The notes under the pieces were generated by a model, which did not search any database, was not told the origin of the DNA, and saw only the letters and a program-made list of their open reading frames with translations. The position numbers and the translations under genes are program-made. From positions 8,060,001 to 8,124,000 of the forward strand of contig NZ_CP108938.1 of assembly GCF_036347135.1 (NCBI RefSeq): a DNA stretch of 64,000 bases. Reading direction: 5' to 3'. This document shows positions 19,552-28,139 of this stretch, piece by piece. The stretch's first letter is position 1. Every line of letters begins with the position of its first letter. The DNA is from Streptomyces sp. NBC_00775 (GTDB taxonomy: Bacteria > Actinomycetota > Actinomycetes > Streptomycetales > Streptomycetaceae).

Positions 19552-22041
19552 ATGTCCGTACTGACGCGCGACGAAGCGCAGACCCGAGCCAAGCTCCTCG
19601 ACGTCCACCACTACGGGATCGAACTCGACCTGACCCGCGGGGACGAGACCTTCGACTCCCGCACCGTCATCCGGTTCACCGTCCGCACCGACGCGGACAC
19701 CTTCGTCGAGCTGAAGCCCGCCGAACTGCGCTCCGTCACCCTCGACGGCCGGCCCCTCGACCCCGAGACCCTCGACGAGAACCGGCTGCCCCTGGACGGC
19801 CTCACCGCCGGCGAGCACGAGCTGCGCGTCGACGCCGCCATGCGCTACTCCCGCACCGGCGAGGGCATGCACCGCTTCACCGACCCCACCGACGGCGAGA
19901 CCTACCTCTACACCCAGCTGTTCATGGAAGACGTCCAGCGCGTCTTCGCCGCCTTCGACCAGCCCGACCTGAAGGCCGTCTTCGACCTGTCCGTCACCGC
20001 CCCCGACGGCTGGACCGTCCTCGCCAACGGCGTCACCGAACACCTCGGGGAAGGCCGCTGGAAAGCCGCCCCCACCCCGCTCATCTCCACCTACCTCGTC
20101 GCCGTCGCCGCAGGCCCCTGGCACTCCGTACGCACCGAGCACCGCGGCCTCCCCTTCGGCATCCACTGCCGCCGCTCCCTGGCCCCCCACATGGACGCCG
20201 ACGCCGACGAGATCCTCGACATCACCCGCGCCTGCTACGACCGCTACCACGAGAAGTTCGAGGAGCCCTACCCCTTCGACTCCTACGACCAGGCGTTCGT
20301 CCCCGAGTTCAACGCCGGCGCCATGGAGAACCCCGGACTCGTCACCTTCCGCGACGAGTTCATCTACCGCTCCGCCGTCACCGACACCGAGCGGCAGACC
20401 CGCGCCATGGTCATCGCCCACGAAATGGCCCACATGTGGTTCGGCGACCTCGTCACCCTGCGCTGGTGGGACGACATCTGGCTGAACGAGTCCTTCGCCG
20501 AGTACATGGGCTACCAGACCCTCACCGAAGCCACCCGCTTCACCGACACCTGGGTCGACTTCGGCGTCGCCCGCAAATCCTGGGGCTACGACGCCGACCA
20601 GCGCCCCTCCACCCACCCCGTCGCCCCCGACCCGGAAGCCGTCCCCGACACCGCGTCCGCCATGCTCAACTTCGACGGCATCTCCTACGCCAAGGGCGCC
20701 TCCGCCCTGCGCCAACTGGTGGCCTGGCTCGGCGAGAAGGACTTCCTCACCGGCATCAACACCCACTTCGCCCGCCACAAGTTCGCCAACGCCACCCTCG
20801 CCGACTTCATCGACTCCCTCGCCGGAGCCACCGAACGCGACGTGCACGCCTGGGCCGACGCCTGGCTGCGCACCACCGGCGTCGACACCCTCACCCCGAC
20901 GACCGAGGCCGGCACCGACGGCAGCCACACACTCACCGTGCGCCGCGACGGCAGCCGCCCGCACCGCATCACCGTCGGCGTCTACGACCAGGACCTCACC
21001 GACAACAGCCGCCTCACCCTCCGCGAACGCCTCGACCTCGACGTCCCCCAGGCCGAACCGGAGGCGATCGGCAAACGCCCCGCCCTGCTCCTCCTCAACG
21101 ACGGCGACCTCTCCTACGCCAAGGTCCGCTTCGACCCCGAGTCCTTCGAAACCGTCCGTACGGCCCTCTCCGGCCTCCCCGACCCGCTCACCCGCGCCGT
21201 CGTCTGGAACGCCCTGCGCGACGCCGTACGCGACGGCGAACTGCCCGCCATGGCCTACGTGGACGCCGCCCGCGCCCACCTCCCGCACGAGACCGACCTC
21301 GCCCTCGTCCAAGGCGTCCTGTCCTTCGCGACCGCCCACGTAGCCGACCGCTTCCTCACCGCCGAGGACCGCCCGGCCGCCCTCGCCACCCTCACCGACC
21401 TGTGCCGCGACCTCATCCGCCGCACCGAGGACGGCTCCCACCCCGGCCTGCGGCTCACCGCCGTACGCCACTTCATCGACGTCGCCGCCCACCCCGACAC
21501 CATCAGCGCCTGGTTCTCCGAGGGCACCGTCCCCGGCGGCCCCGAACTCGACCCCGAGCTGCGCTGGCGCATCCTCGGCCGGCTCGCCGTCCTCGGCGCC
21601 GTCGACGACGCCGTCATCGACGCCGAACTCGTCCAGGACCCCAGCGCCACCGGCCAGGAAGGCGCCGCCCGCTGCCGGGCCGCGCTGCCCGACCCGGCGG
21701 CCAAGCGTGCGGCCTGGGAGTCGATGTTCACCACCGACGACCTCTCCAACTACCTCTTCACCGCCACCGCGCAAGGCTTCTGGCAGCCCGAACAGGCCGA
21801 CCTCGTACGGGAGTACGTCGAGCGGTACTGGCCCGACGCCGTAGCGCTCGCCGCCCGCCGCGGCCCCGCCATCGCCGAAGCCGCCGGACGCTGGGCCTTC
21901 CCCGTCCACGCCATCTCCGCCTCGACCCTCACCCTCGGCGAGACCTGCCTCCGCGACGCCGACCCCACCCCCGCCCTCCGCCGCAAACTCACCGACCAAC
22001 TCGACGACCTGGCCCGAGCATTGCGGGTACGTGAGCCGTAA
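19552..22041 (+). CDS. pepN: Aminopeptidase N (peptidase family M1)
   Basis: An 829-residue cytosolic zinc aminopeptidase. The exopeptidase motif GAMEN is at residues 256-260. The zinc site HEMAH is at 290-294, with the third ligand in WLNESFAEYMG 18 residues on. The N-terminal beta saddle, thermolysin-like domain and C-terminal ERAP1-like helical domain are all present and the length is normal for actinobacterial PepN. It removes N-terminal residues from peptides in general protein turnover. The start at 19552 is an ATG with a weak ribosome site. A perfect palindrome 20 bp after the stop probably ends the transcript. Confidence 0.95.
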   Translation: MSVLTRDEAQTRAKLLDVHHYGIELDLTRGDETFDSRTVIRFTVRTDADTFVELKPAELRSVTLDGRPLDPETLDENRLPLDGLTAGEHELRVDAAMRYSRTGEGMHRFTDPTDGETYLYTQLFMEDVQRVFAAFDQPDLKAVFDLSVTAPDGWTVLANGVTEHLGEGRWKAAPTPLISTYLVAVAAGPWHSVRTEHRGLPFGIHCRRSLAPHMDADADEILDITRACYDRYHEKFEEPYPFDSYDQAFVPEFNAGAMENPGLVTFRDEFIYRSAVTDTERQTRAMVIAHEMAHMWFGDLVTLRWWDDIWLNESFAEYMGYQTLTEATRFTDTWVDFGVARKSWGYDADQRPSTHPVAPDPEAVPDTASAMLNFDGISYAKGASALRQLVAWLGEKDFLTGINTHFARHKFANATLADFIDSLAGATERDVHAWADAWLRTTGVDTLTPTTEAGTDGSHTLTVRRDGSRPHRITVGVYDQDLTDNSRLTLRERLDLDVPQAEPEAIGKRPALLLLNDGDLSYAKVRFDPESFETVRTALSGLPDPLTRAVVWNALRDAVRDGELPAMAYVDAARAHLPHETDLALVQGVLSFATAHVADRFLTAEDRPAALATLTDLCRDLIRRTEDGSHPGLRLTAVRHFIDVAAHPDTISAWFSEGTVPGGPELDPELRWRILGRLAVLGAVDDAVIDAELVQDPSATGQEGAARCRAALPDPAAKRAAWESMFTTDDLSNYLFTATAQGFWQPEQADLVREYVERYWPDAVALAARRGPAIAEAAGRWAFPVHAISASTLTLGETCLRDADPTPALRRKLTDQLDDLARALRVREP

Positions 22042-22061
22042 CACCGGCCCCCTAAAAGATT

Positions 22062-22103
22062 GCGCAGTTCCCCGCGCCCCTTAAGGGGCGCGGGGAACTG
22101 CGC
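22062..22103. repeat. Perfect 42-bp palindrome (dispersed Streptomyces element)
   Basis: Two 21-base arms, GCGCAGTTCCCCGCGCCCCTT and its exact complement, meet at TTAA with no loop. It is the same element as at 9495-9647. It lies 20 bp after pepN and may act as its terminator. A separate small hairpin CTGGGGGC-GCA-GCCCCCAG follows at 22149-22167. Confidence 0.85.
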
Positions 22104-22356
22104 GACAAGCCCCCACCGACCCGCAGCCGACGAACTACCCAGCGGGGTCTGGGGGCGCAGCCCCCAGGGATGGGACGGGTAAGGGCGGCGGGGGCGACAA
22201 ACGCGCGTGACGCCTAGCACCTTCGCCTGCCCAACACATTTCCTCCGTACGGCAGTACCCCCTTTTGGGTCGGATCGTTGTCCTATACGGGCGCGCCGAC
22301 CCGAAATGCGTACAGGCTTGGACTCCCCCTGCCGCGCGCCCACCGGAGGACACCCC

Positions 22357-23727
22357 ATGAGCACGCCGCCCCTCGCCTCAGGACCCGAAGGCCCCGACGC
22401 ACTGCGGCCGTTGCTCGAAACCGTCCTCGACGCCCTACGCGAGGGCGCCACCGCACGCGGAGGACCACTCCCCGCCGGAGGCCCGCAGGCAGTGGCCCAC
22501 CGCCTACGGGACACGGTCGGCGACGTACTGCCCCGACAGGGAACCCAGGACGCCCTGCACGTCCTCGTACGCGCCCTCGCGGAAGGCGCCGCCGACCCCG
22601 CCGACCCCCTGTGCGCCGCCCACCTCCACTGCCCACCCCTCGCCGTAGCCACCGCCGCCGACCTCGCCGCCGCCGCCCTCAACCCGTCCCTCGACTCCTG
22701 GGACCAGGCCCCAGCCGCATCCGAGCTGGAAACCCTCGTCACCCAAGCCCTGGCCCACGAGGTCTACGGCACCCAAGGCGACGCCCTCGTCACCACCGGC
22801 GGCACCGAGTCCAACCAACTCGCCCTCCTCCTCGCCCGCGAAGCCCACAGCGCGGTACAACTCGTCTGCGGTGCCAACGCCCACCACTCCCTGCACCGCG
22901 CCGCCTGGCTGCTCGGCCTGCCCGACCCCGTCGTCGTCCCCGCCCCCGCCGGCACCATGGACCCCGCAGCCCTCGACGAAGCCCTCACCGAACTGCCCGG
23001 CCCCCGCGGCAACTTCCTCGTCGCCGCCACCGCCGGCACCACCGACGCCGGGCTCATCGACCCACTGCCCGACATCGCCGACCTGTGCGCCGCCCACGGC
23101 GCCCGCCTCCACATCGACGCCGCCTACGGCGGAGGCCTCCTCTTCAGCGACCACCACCGCACCCAACTCGACGGACTCGACCGCGCCCACACCGTCACCC
23201 TCGACCTGCACAAACTCGGCTGGCAGCCCGTCGCCGCAGGACTCCTCGCCGTACGCGACCCCCACGACCTCGCCGTACTGCAACACCGCGCCGACTACCT
23301 CAACGCCGACGACGACACCGAAGCAGGACTCCCCGACCTCCTCGGCCGCTCCCTGCGCACCACCCGACGCCCCGACATCCTCAAAATCGCCGTCACCCTC
23401 AAAACCCTCGGCAGAGAAGGCATCGGCGCCCTCGTCGACCAAGTCTGCGCCCACGCCCACGAGTTGGCCGACCTCATAGCCGCCCACCCCGGCTTCGAGC
23501 TCTACGACCGGCCCACCATCAGCACCGTCCTGTTCCGACCCGCCGGAGCCCCCGACGCCGCCGTCGCCGCCGTACGCCGCACCCTCCTGCACCAAGGCCG
23601 CGCCGTCCTCGGACGCGCCACACTCGACGGCCGCCTCTGGCTCAAAGCCACCCTCCTCAACCCCCACACCCGGCCGGGCGACCTGGCCACGCTCCTGAAA
23701 CTGGTGGAAGGACACACCCCCCAATGA
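22357..23727 (+). CDS. PLP-dependent decarboxylase, lysine/diamino acid type (DesA-like)
   Basis: A 456-residue group II (glutamate/aromatic/lysine) decarboxylase. ATG 22357 follows GGAGGA. The TTGGTESNQLALLLAR segment, the cofactor Asp in LHIDAAYGG and the Schiff-base Lys286 in LDLHKLGWQP are present. The family includes DesA, which makes cadaverine from lysine for hydroxamate siderophores. The ATGA overlap with a lysine-hydroxylase-like gene points to N-hydroxylated diamine formation. However, no acyltransferase or NIS synthetase follows, so this is not the standard desferrioxamine desABCD cluster, and the substrate could be ornithine, diaminobutyrate or another amino acid. An inverted repeat TTTTGGGTCGG / CCGACCCGAAA lies at 22263-22306 upstream. 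Confidence 0.85.
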   Translation: MSTPPLASGPEGPDALRPLLETVLDALREGATARGGPLPAGGPQAVAHRLRDTVGDVLPRQGTQDALHVLVRALAEGAADPADPLCAAHLHCPPLAVATAADLAAAALNPSLDSWDQAPAASELETLVTQALAHEVYGTQGDALVTTGGTESNQLALLLAREAHSAVQLVCGANAHHSLHRAAWLLGLPDPVVVPAPAGTMDPAALDEALTELPGPRGNFLVAATAGTTDAGLIDPLPDIADLCAAHGARLHIDAAYGGGLLFSDHHRTQLDGLDRAHTVTLDLHKLGWQPVAAGLLAVRDPHDLAVLQHRADYLNADDDTEAGLPDLLGRSLRTTRRPDILKIAVTLKTLGREGIGALVDQVCAHAHELADLIAAHPGFELYDRPTISTVLFRPAGAPDAAVAAVRRTLLHQGRAVLGRATLDGRLWLKATLLNPHTRPGDLATLLKLVEGHTPQ

Positions 23728-25145
23728 GCCCGACGCCCACCCCCACACGCCCCGCCGCCGAAGCACCCCGCGACCTGGTGGGCATCGGCATCGGCCCCTT
23801 CAACCTCTCCCTCGCCGCCCTCGCCCAGCCCCTCGCCGAACTCGACAGCGTCTTCTACGAACAACGCCCCGGCTTCGACTGGCACCCCGGCCTCCTCATC
23901 GACGGCGCCACCCTCCAAGTCCCCTTCCTCGCCGACCTGGTGACCCTCGCCGACCCCGCCAGCCCCTGGTCGTTCCTCAGCTACCTCAAAGCCCGCGAAC
24001 GACTCTTCCCCTTCTACTTCGCCGAGCGCTTCCACATCCAGCGCGCCGAATACGACGCCTACTGCCGCTGGGTCGCCGACAGCCTCCCCGGACTCCACTT
24101 CGGCCACCAGGTCGACGCCGTCCGCTGGAACCCCGAACGCACCCTGTTCGAAGTCGACTTCACCCAACTCGACACCGACGGAGAAGCCGAAGCCCTCGGC
24201 CGCACCTACACCCGCAACATCGTCCTCGGCGTCGGCACCGCCCCCCACATCCCCGAACCGCTCAGACCACTCGTCGAAGCCCCCGGCGTGCCCGTCATCC
24301 ACGCCGCGGACTACCTCAAGCACCGCGAACAGTTCCTCACCGCCGAACACATCACCGTCATCGGCGCGGGACAATCCGGCGCCGAAGTCTTCCTCGACCT
24401 GCTGCGCAACCGCCCCCCGGGCCGCGAGAAAATCCACTGGCTCGCCCGCACCGAAGCGTTCGCCCCCATGGAGTACTCCAAGCTCGGCCTCGAACACTTC
24501 ACCCCGGACTACACCCGCTACTTCCACCACCTCACCGAACCCGTACGCGACCGCCTCGTCGCCGCCCAATGGCAGCTCCACAAAGGCATCGACGCCGACA
24601 CCATCGCCGCCATCCACGACGAGCTCTACCGCCGCACCCTCCACGGCGGCTGGCCCGACGCCGTCCTCACCCCCGCCGTCACCGTCCGCACCGCCGGACG
24701 CGTCGCCACCACCCAAGTCGAACTCCACCTGGAACACGTCCAACAAGGCGCCCGCACCCGCCTCACCACCGACGCCGTCGTCCTCGCCACCGGCTACCGC
24801 GAACGCCCCCTCGGCCAGATCCTCGCCGGACTCGACCCCTACCTGCGCCGCGACAGCTCCGAACGCCCCCGCATCGACGACCAGTTCCGCCTCGTCCTCG
24901 ACCCCTCCGTCACCGGCCACGTCCACGTCCAGAACGCCGAACTCCACACCCACGGCGTAGGCGCCCCCGACCTCGGCCTCGCCGCCTGGCGCAGCGCCAC
25001 CATCCTCAACTCCCTCACCGGCAAAGACCCCTACCCCCTCCCCGGACGAACGGCCTTCACCACCTTCGGACTCGACCCCCACCCCCAGATCCCCACCGCC
25101 CGCGACACCGCCCGCACACTCACCCCCCTCGTCGAGGGAAGGTAA
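23724..25145 (+). CDS. Lysine/ornithine N-monooxygenase-like flavoprotein (DesB/IucD family)
   Basis: A 473-residue N-hydroxylating monooxygenase. The FAD motif GIGIGPFNLSLAALA is near residue 20, the substrate region DWHPGLLIDGATLQVPFLADLVTLADP is characteristic, the NADPH motif is VIGAGQSGAEVF, and the C-terminal ATGY motif is DAVVLATGYRERPL. These enzymes hydroxylate the terminal amine of lysine, ornithine or cadaverine with FAD, NADPH and oxygen. It overlaps the decarboxylase by ATGA and is surely coexpressed. The pair would supply an N-hydroxydiamine to a pathway encoded elsewhere. Specificity cannot be read from the sequence. Confidence 0.9.
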   Translation: MSPTPTPTRPAAEAPRDLVGIGIGPFNLSLAALAQPLAELDSVFYEQRPGFDWHPGLLIDGATLQVPFLADLVTLADPASPWSFLSYLKARERLFPFYFAERFHIQRAEYDAYCRWVADSLPGLHFGHQVDAVRWNPERTLFEVDFTQLDTDGEAEALGRTYTRNIVLGVGTAPHIPEPLRPLVEAPGVPVIHAADYLKHREQFLTAEHITVIGAGQSGAEVFLDLLRNRPPGREKIHWLARTEAFAPMEYSKLGLEHFTPDYTRYFHHLTEPVRDRLVAAQWQLHKGIDADTIAAIHDELYRRTLHGGWPDAVLTPAVTVRTAGRVATTQVELHLEHVQQGARTRLTTDAVVLATGYRERPLGQILAGLDPYLRRDSSERPRIDDQFRLVLDPSVTGHVHVQNAELHTHGVGAPDLGLAAWRSATILNSLTGKDPYPLPGRTAFTTFGLDPHPQIPTARDTARTLTPLVEGR

Positions 25146-25163
25146 GCAAAAGGGAAAAAGCAG

Positions 25164-25207
25164 CGTCCACGGCGCCGACGCGAAAACCATCGCCGACACC
25201 GTGGACG
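25164..25207. terminator. Weak inverted repeat between convergent genes
   Basis: CGTCCACGG (25164-25172) pairs with CCGTGGACG (25199-25207) across a 26-base loop. It is located between the convergent hydroxylase and 5'-nucleotidase genes and may serve as a poor two-way terminator. Confidence 0.3.
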
Positions 25208-25227
25208 TATCCCCGCTGGACCTCTGG

Positions 25228-25271
25228 ATCTCCCGACCTTCAGGCCTTCATCTCCCGACCTTCAGGCCTTC
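25228..25271. repeat. 22-bp tandem duplication
   Basis: A 22-base unit beginning ATCTCCCGACCTTC and ending AGGCCTTC occurs twice in immediate tandem (25228-25249, 25250-25271) with no mismatch. It ends 6 bp before the nucleotidase stop codon. It is intergenic, so the duplication has no coding effect. Confidence 0.8.
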
Positions 25272-25277
25272 GGACCG

Positions 25278-27083
25278 CTAGAAGACGGGCGTGCCGTCCC
25301 GCGTCAGCTTCCAGTCCACCGAAGCGAACTCCTTCGGGTCGAGCGCGCCCTTCGCGGTCACCCACTCGGCGATCCGCGTACGGATCTCCGTCGACTCCGC
25401 CCACACCTCGGTGGCGGAAGCGACATGCGGGAACGCACCGCCACCATTGGCCCGGTAGTTGTTCACCGCCAGCACGAACTGCTCCGCGTCATCCAGCGCC
25501 GCACCGTTGTAGGTCAGGTTCTTGATCCGCGAACCCGCCGCCTGCGCGATGTCGATGTCGTACTGAAGACCCGAAACGTAGTCGTAGTTGTAGTCCGGAC
25601 GGCTGTTCGCGTTCGTCAGCTTCTCCACGTCGACCGTGGCATCCGCCGCCGTCTGCACGAAATACTGCGCCGAGTACTCCAGGTACGCCCGGATCTGCGC
25701 GCCCGTCATCAACTTCGCGACCAGCGTGTTGTCGTACACATACAGGCTGGACAGATCGCGGATGGTCACGTTCCCCGCCGGGATCTCCGACGTACGCGAG
25801 AACGGCGACGCCTGCGCGATCACCGGCAGCGACGCATACGACGTACCCACCAGCGCCGCCTTGACCACGTCCTCCTGCACCTTGGTGATCAGGTCGATGA
25901 TCGGGGCGTCCTTGTACCGAGCCTCAACCGTCGTCAACGTCTCCGTTGCCGTGCCCACCACCTGGTTGACATACGCGACAACCACGTCGTGCTCGTCCTT
26001 CAACAGCTTGGTGATCTTCGGGTCGTCGGCGACCGAGTTCGAGTTGCGGACCGACGCCGCCACCGACTCGACCGTCCACTTCCCCTTCTCGAAAACCAGC
26101 TCGACGTCGAACACCGACAGCCGCTCCGCATACGCCAGCGGCTCCGACAGCACGACCGTCTTGCCCGTCGCCGTGTTCGTGACCTTCAGCTCCGGGATCT
26201 CCACATGCGCGTGCCCCACCAGGATCGCGTCGATACCCGGCACCTGCTGAGCGACCAGCGCCGCCGAATTCTCGACGTACGGCAGCTGGTCACCGTAGGA
26301 GGACGTGCCGGACGAACCGGAGTGCGCCGACACCACGACCACGTCCGCACCCATCGACCGCAGCTTCGGCACCCACTTCGCCGCCTGCTCCTCCAGACCC
26401 GGGAACGTCAACTTCCCCTGCACATACGCCTTGTCCCAGATCGCGATACCCGGGTTGGTGAGGCCGAGCACGGCCACCTTCACCGGCGGGGCGCCCGGCA
26501 CATGGAACTTCTTGATGAAGTAGGGAGGGAACGCCGGCTTCAGCGTCTTCGCGTCCAGCGCGTTCGCACCCAGCAGCGGGAAACGACACTGCGACTCGAA
26601 CTTCCGCAGCGTCTCGATCCCGTAGTTGAACTCGTGGTTGCCGAGCGCCGCCGCATCGAACCCGATCGCGTTCATCGCCTGCGCCATCGGGTGGACCGGA
26701 CCGCCCTTGGCGGTAATCGGGTCCACCTTCGCGTAGTAGTACGTCAGCGGGGTGCCCTGGATCGTGTCACCCGCGTCCAGCAGCAGCGTGTTGCAGCGGC
26801 CCTTCTCCTCACGGATCTCGTTCACCAGCGTCGAAATCCGCGCCAGACCCTGCGCGTTGCCCGCCTTGTCCGTGTACTCCGCGTCCTTGAAGTAATCCCA
26901 GTTGAAGACATGCCCGTGCAGGTCCGTCGTACCCAGCACCGTCAGCGAATACCGCTTCGGGGCCTTCACACCCGCCACGGACTCGGCAGCCTGCGCCGCC
27001 GGAGCCGCGGCCGCCCCGGCGAGCGCGACCCCCGCACCCGTCACAGCGGACTTCTTCAGGAACTTCCGGCGGTTCAACGGCAT
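25278..27083 (-). CDS. Secreted 5'-nucleotidase/2',3'-cyclic phosphodiesterase (UshA family)
   Basis: A 601-residue exported phosphoesterase. ATG 27083 follows AGGAG; the Tat signal is NRRKFLKKSAVTGAGVALAG with cleavage after AQA. The N-terminal metallophosphoesterase domain shows GTTDLHGHVFNWDYF, LLDAGDTIQG, LGNHEFNYG and VGHAHVEIP, which supply the two-metal site. The C-terminal 5'-nucleotidase domain includes NNYRANGGGAFPH for base stacking. It should dephosphorylate extracellular nucleotides to salvage phosphate and nucleosides. It is divergent from a SIMPL gene across 139 bp that hold an ACAGGTC / GACCTGT inverted repeat (27149-27181). No PHO box was recognised. Confidence 0.92.
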   Translation of the reverse strand: MPLNRRKFLKKSAVTGAGVALAGAAAAPAAQAAESVAGVKAPKRYSLTVLGTTDLHGHVFNWDYFKDAEYTDKAGNAQGLARISTLVNEIREEKGRCNTLLLDAGDTIQGTPLTYYYAKVDPITAKGGPVHPMAQAMNAIGFDAAALGNHEFNYGIETLRKFESQCRFPLLGANALDAKTLKPAFPPYFIKKFHVPGAPPVKVAVLGLTNPGIAIWDKAYVQGKLTFPGLEEQAAKWVPKLRSMGADVVVVSAHSGSSGTSSYGDQLPYVENSAALVAQQVPGIDAILVGHAHVEIPELKVTNTATGKTVVLSEPLAYAERLSVFDVELVFEKGKWTVESVAASVRNSNSVADDPKITKLLKDEHDVVVAYVNQVVGTATETLTTVEARYKDAPIIDLITKVQEDVVKAALVGTSYASLPVIAQASPFSRTSEIPAGNVTIRDLSSLYVYDNTLVAKLMTGAQIRAYLEYSAQYFVQTAADATVDVEKLTNANSRPDYNYDYVSGLQYDIDIAQAAGSRIKNLTYNGAALDDAEQFVLAVNNYRANGGGAFPHVASATEVWAESTEIRTRIAEWVTAKGALDPKEFASVDWKLTRDGTPVF

Positions 27084-27222
27084 GTCTATGGCTCCTAGGG
27101 AAAAGGTCAACGACGCGCGTAGATTCTGACCCACCCACCACCACCGCAACAGGTCCAGGAGGTTTCGATCTGATGACCTGTAGGCACCCAGAACCAACCC
27201 GCCCAGTGACAGAGTGGGACGT

Positions 27223-27957
27223 ATGACCCCCACCCCGGACACCACCCCCGAGGAACCCCAACCCACAACCCCCTACGGAACACCCGAATCCCCACGCATC
27301 GCCGTCCGCGGCGAAGCCCACCTCGAAGTCGACCCCGAAATCGCCCGCATCGGCATCACCGTCATCGCCCGCGGCACCGACAAACGAGACGCCCTCGCCG
27401 ACCTCACCCGCCGCAACACCACCGCCCTCGACGTCGTCAAGTCCTACGGCGACGCAGTCGAACGCGTCGAGACCGGCGCCTTCTCCATCACACCCGAACT
27501 CACCAAACGCGGCCGCGGTGAACGCATCCGCCACTACTACGGCCGCGTCCACATCACCGCCGAATTCACCGACTTCACCGCACTCGGCGAACTCACCACA
27601 CGACTCGCCGACCTCGACGTCACCCAAGTCGACGGCCCCTCCTGGGCCCTGCGCCCCGACTCACCCGCCCACCGCACAGCCCGCCAACAAGCAGTCCGCG
27701 AAGCCGTCCAACGCGCCCGCGAATACGCCGAAGCCCTCGGCACCACCCTCACCGCCCTCGTCGAACTCGCCGACATCGGAGCCGAGAACGCCCAGCCCTA
27801 CGCCTTCGAAGCCCAAACCGCCCGCACCCTGCGCACCAGGTCCTTCACCGGCGGCGCCCACGACGACGAAGCCCCACCCCTCGACCTCGAACCCCAACGC
27901 CAACACGTCTACGCCCAGGTCAACGCCCGATTCACCATGGCACCACCCCAGCTGTAG
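27223..27957 (+). CDS. SIMPL (DUF541) domain protein 2
   Basis: A 244-residue SIMPL-family protein. ATG 27223 is chosen over the GTG nine bases earlier. After a Pro/Thr-rich N terminus the domain begins IAVRGEAHLEVDPEIARIGITVIARG and contains the typical VETGAFSITPEL and the long helix TARQQAVREAVQRAREYAEALG. No signal peptide is apparent. The second domain half ends with VYAQVNARFTM. Function of the family is poorly known; some members are linked to oxidative stress or surface proteins. It shares little with the first SIMPL protein at 3584 beyond the fold. Confidence 0.85.
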   Translation: MTPTPDTTPEEPQPTTPYGTPESPRIAVRGEAHLEVDPEIARIGITVIARGTDKRDALADLTRRNTTALDVVKSYGDAVERVETGAFSITPELTKRGRGERIRHYYGRVHITAEFTDFTALGELTTRLADLDVTQVDGPSWALRPDSPAHRTARQQAVREAVQRAREYAEALGTTLTALVELADIGAENAQPYAFEAQTARTLRTRSFTGGAHDDEAPPLDLEPQRQHVYAQVNARFTMAPPQL

Positions 27958-27995
27958 CCGAAGCGGGCAGCACCATTTCTCCGTGCGTAAATACA

Positions 27996-28041
27996 GCCGG
28001 GGTGCGCCAAAACCCCACCGTGCTCATCCGAGCACCCCGGC
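27996..28041 (+). terminator. Inverted repeat after SIMPL 2 / before pyk
   Basis: GCCGGGGTGC (27996-28005) is exactly complementary to GCACCCCGGC (28032-28041) with a 26-base loop. It lies 38 bp after the SIMPL stop and about 100 bp before pyk, so it could end the first transcript or sit in the pyk leader. There is no T-run. Confidence 0.4.
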
Positions 28042-28139
28042 GCACAATTCAACTGTTGTCAATAAGGCTTCACGTAAAGGTTGTTGAGTAGTCACGCACG
28101 ACCAATTCTCTACCCGCCGGTAAGGCCTAGGCTCAAACC

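Noticed and set aside
19288..22044. Long minus-strand open frame opposite pepN
   Set aside because: It mirrors the third-position G/C bias of pepN, is glycine-rich low complexity and has no motif; it is an antisense shadow.
22170..22356. Iron box (IdeR/DmdR) upstream of the decarboxylase/hydroxylase pair
   Set aside because: No sequence close to TTAGGTTAGGCTCACCTAA is present.
22357..25145. Naming the pair desAB of the desferrioxamine cluster
   Set aside because: desC and desD are absent and the decarboxylase is shorter than typical DesA; only the family is supported.
27084..27222. PHO box controlling the secreted 5'-nucleotidase
   Set aside because: No GTTCACC direct repeats were seen; only a short ACAGGTC/GACCTGT inverted repeat.
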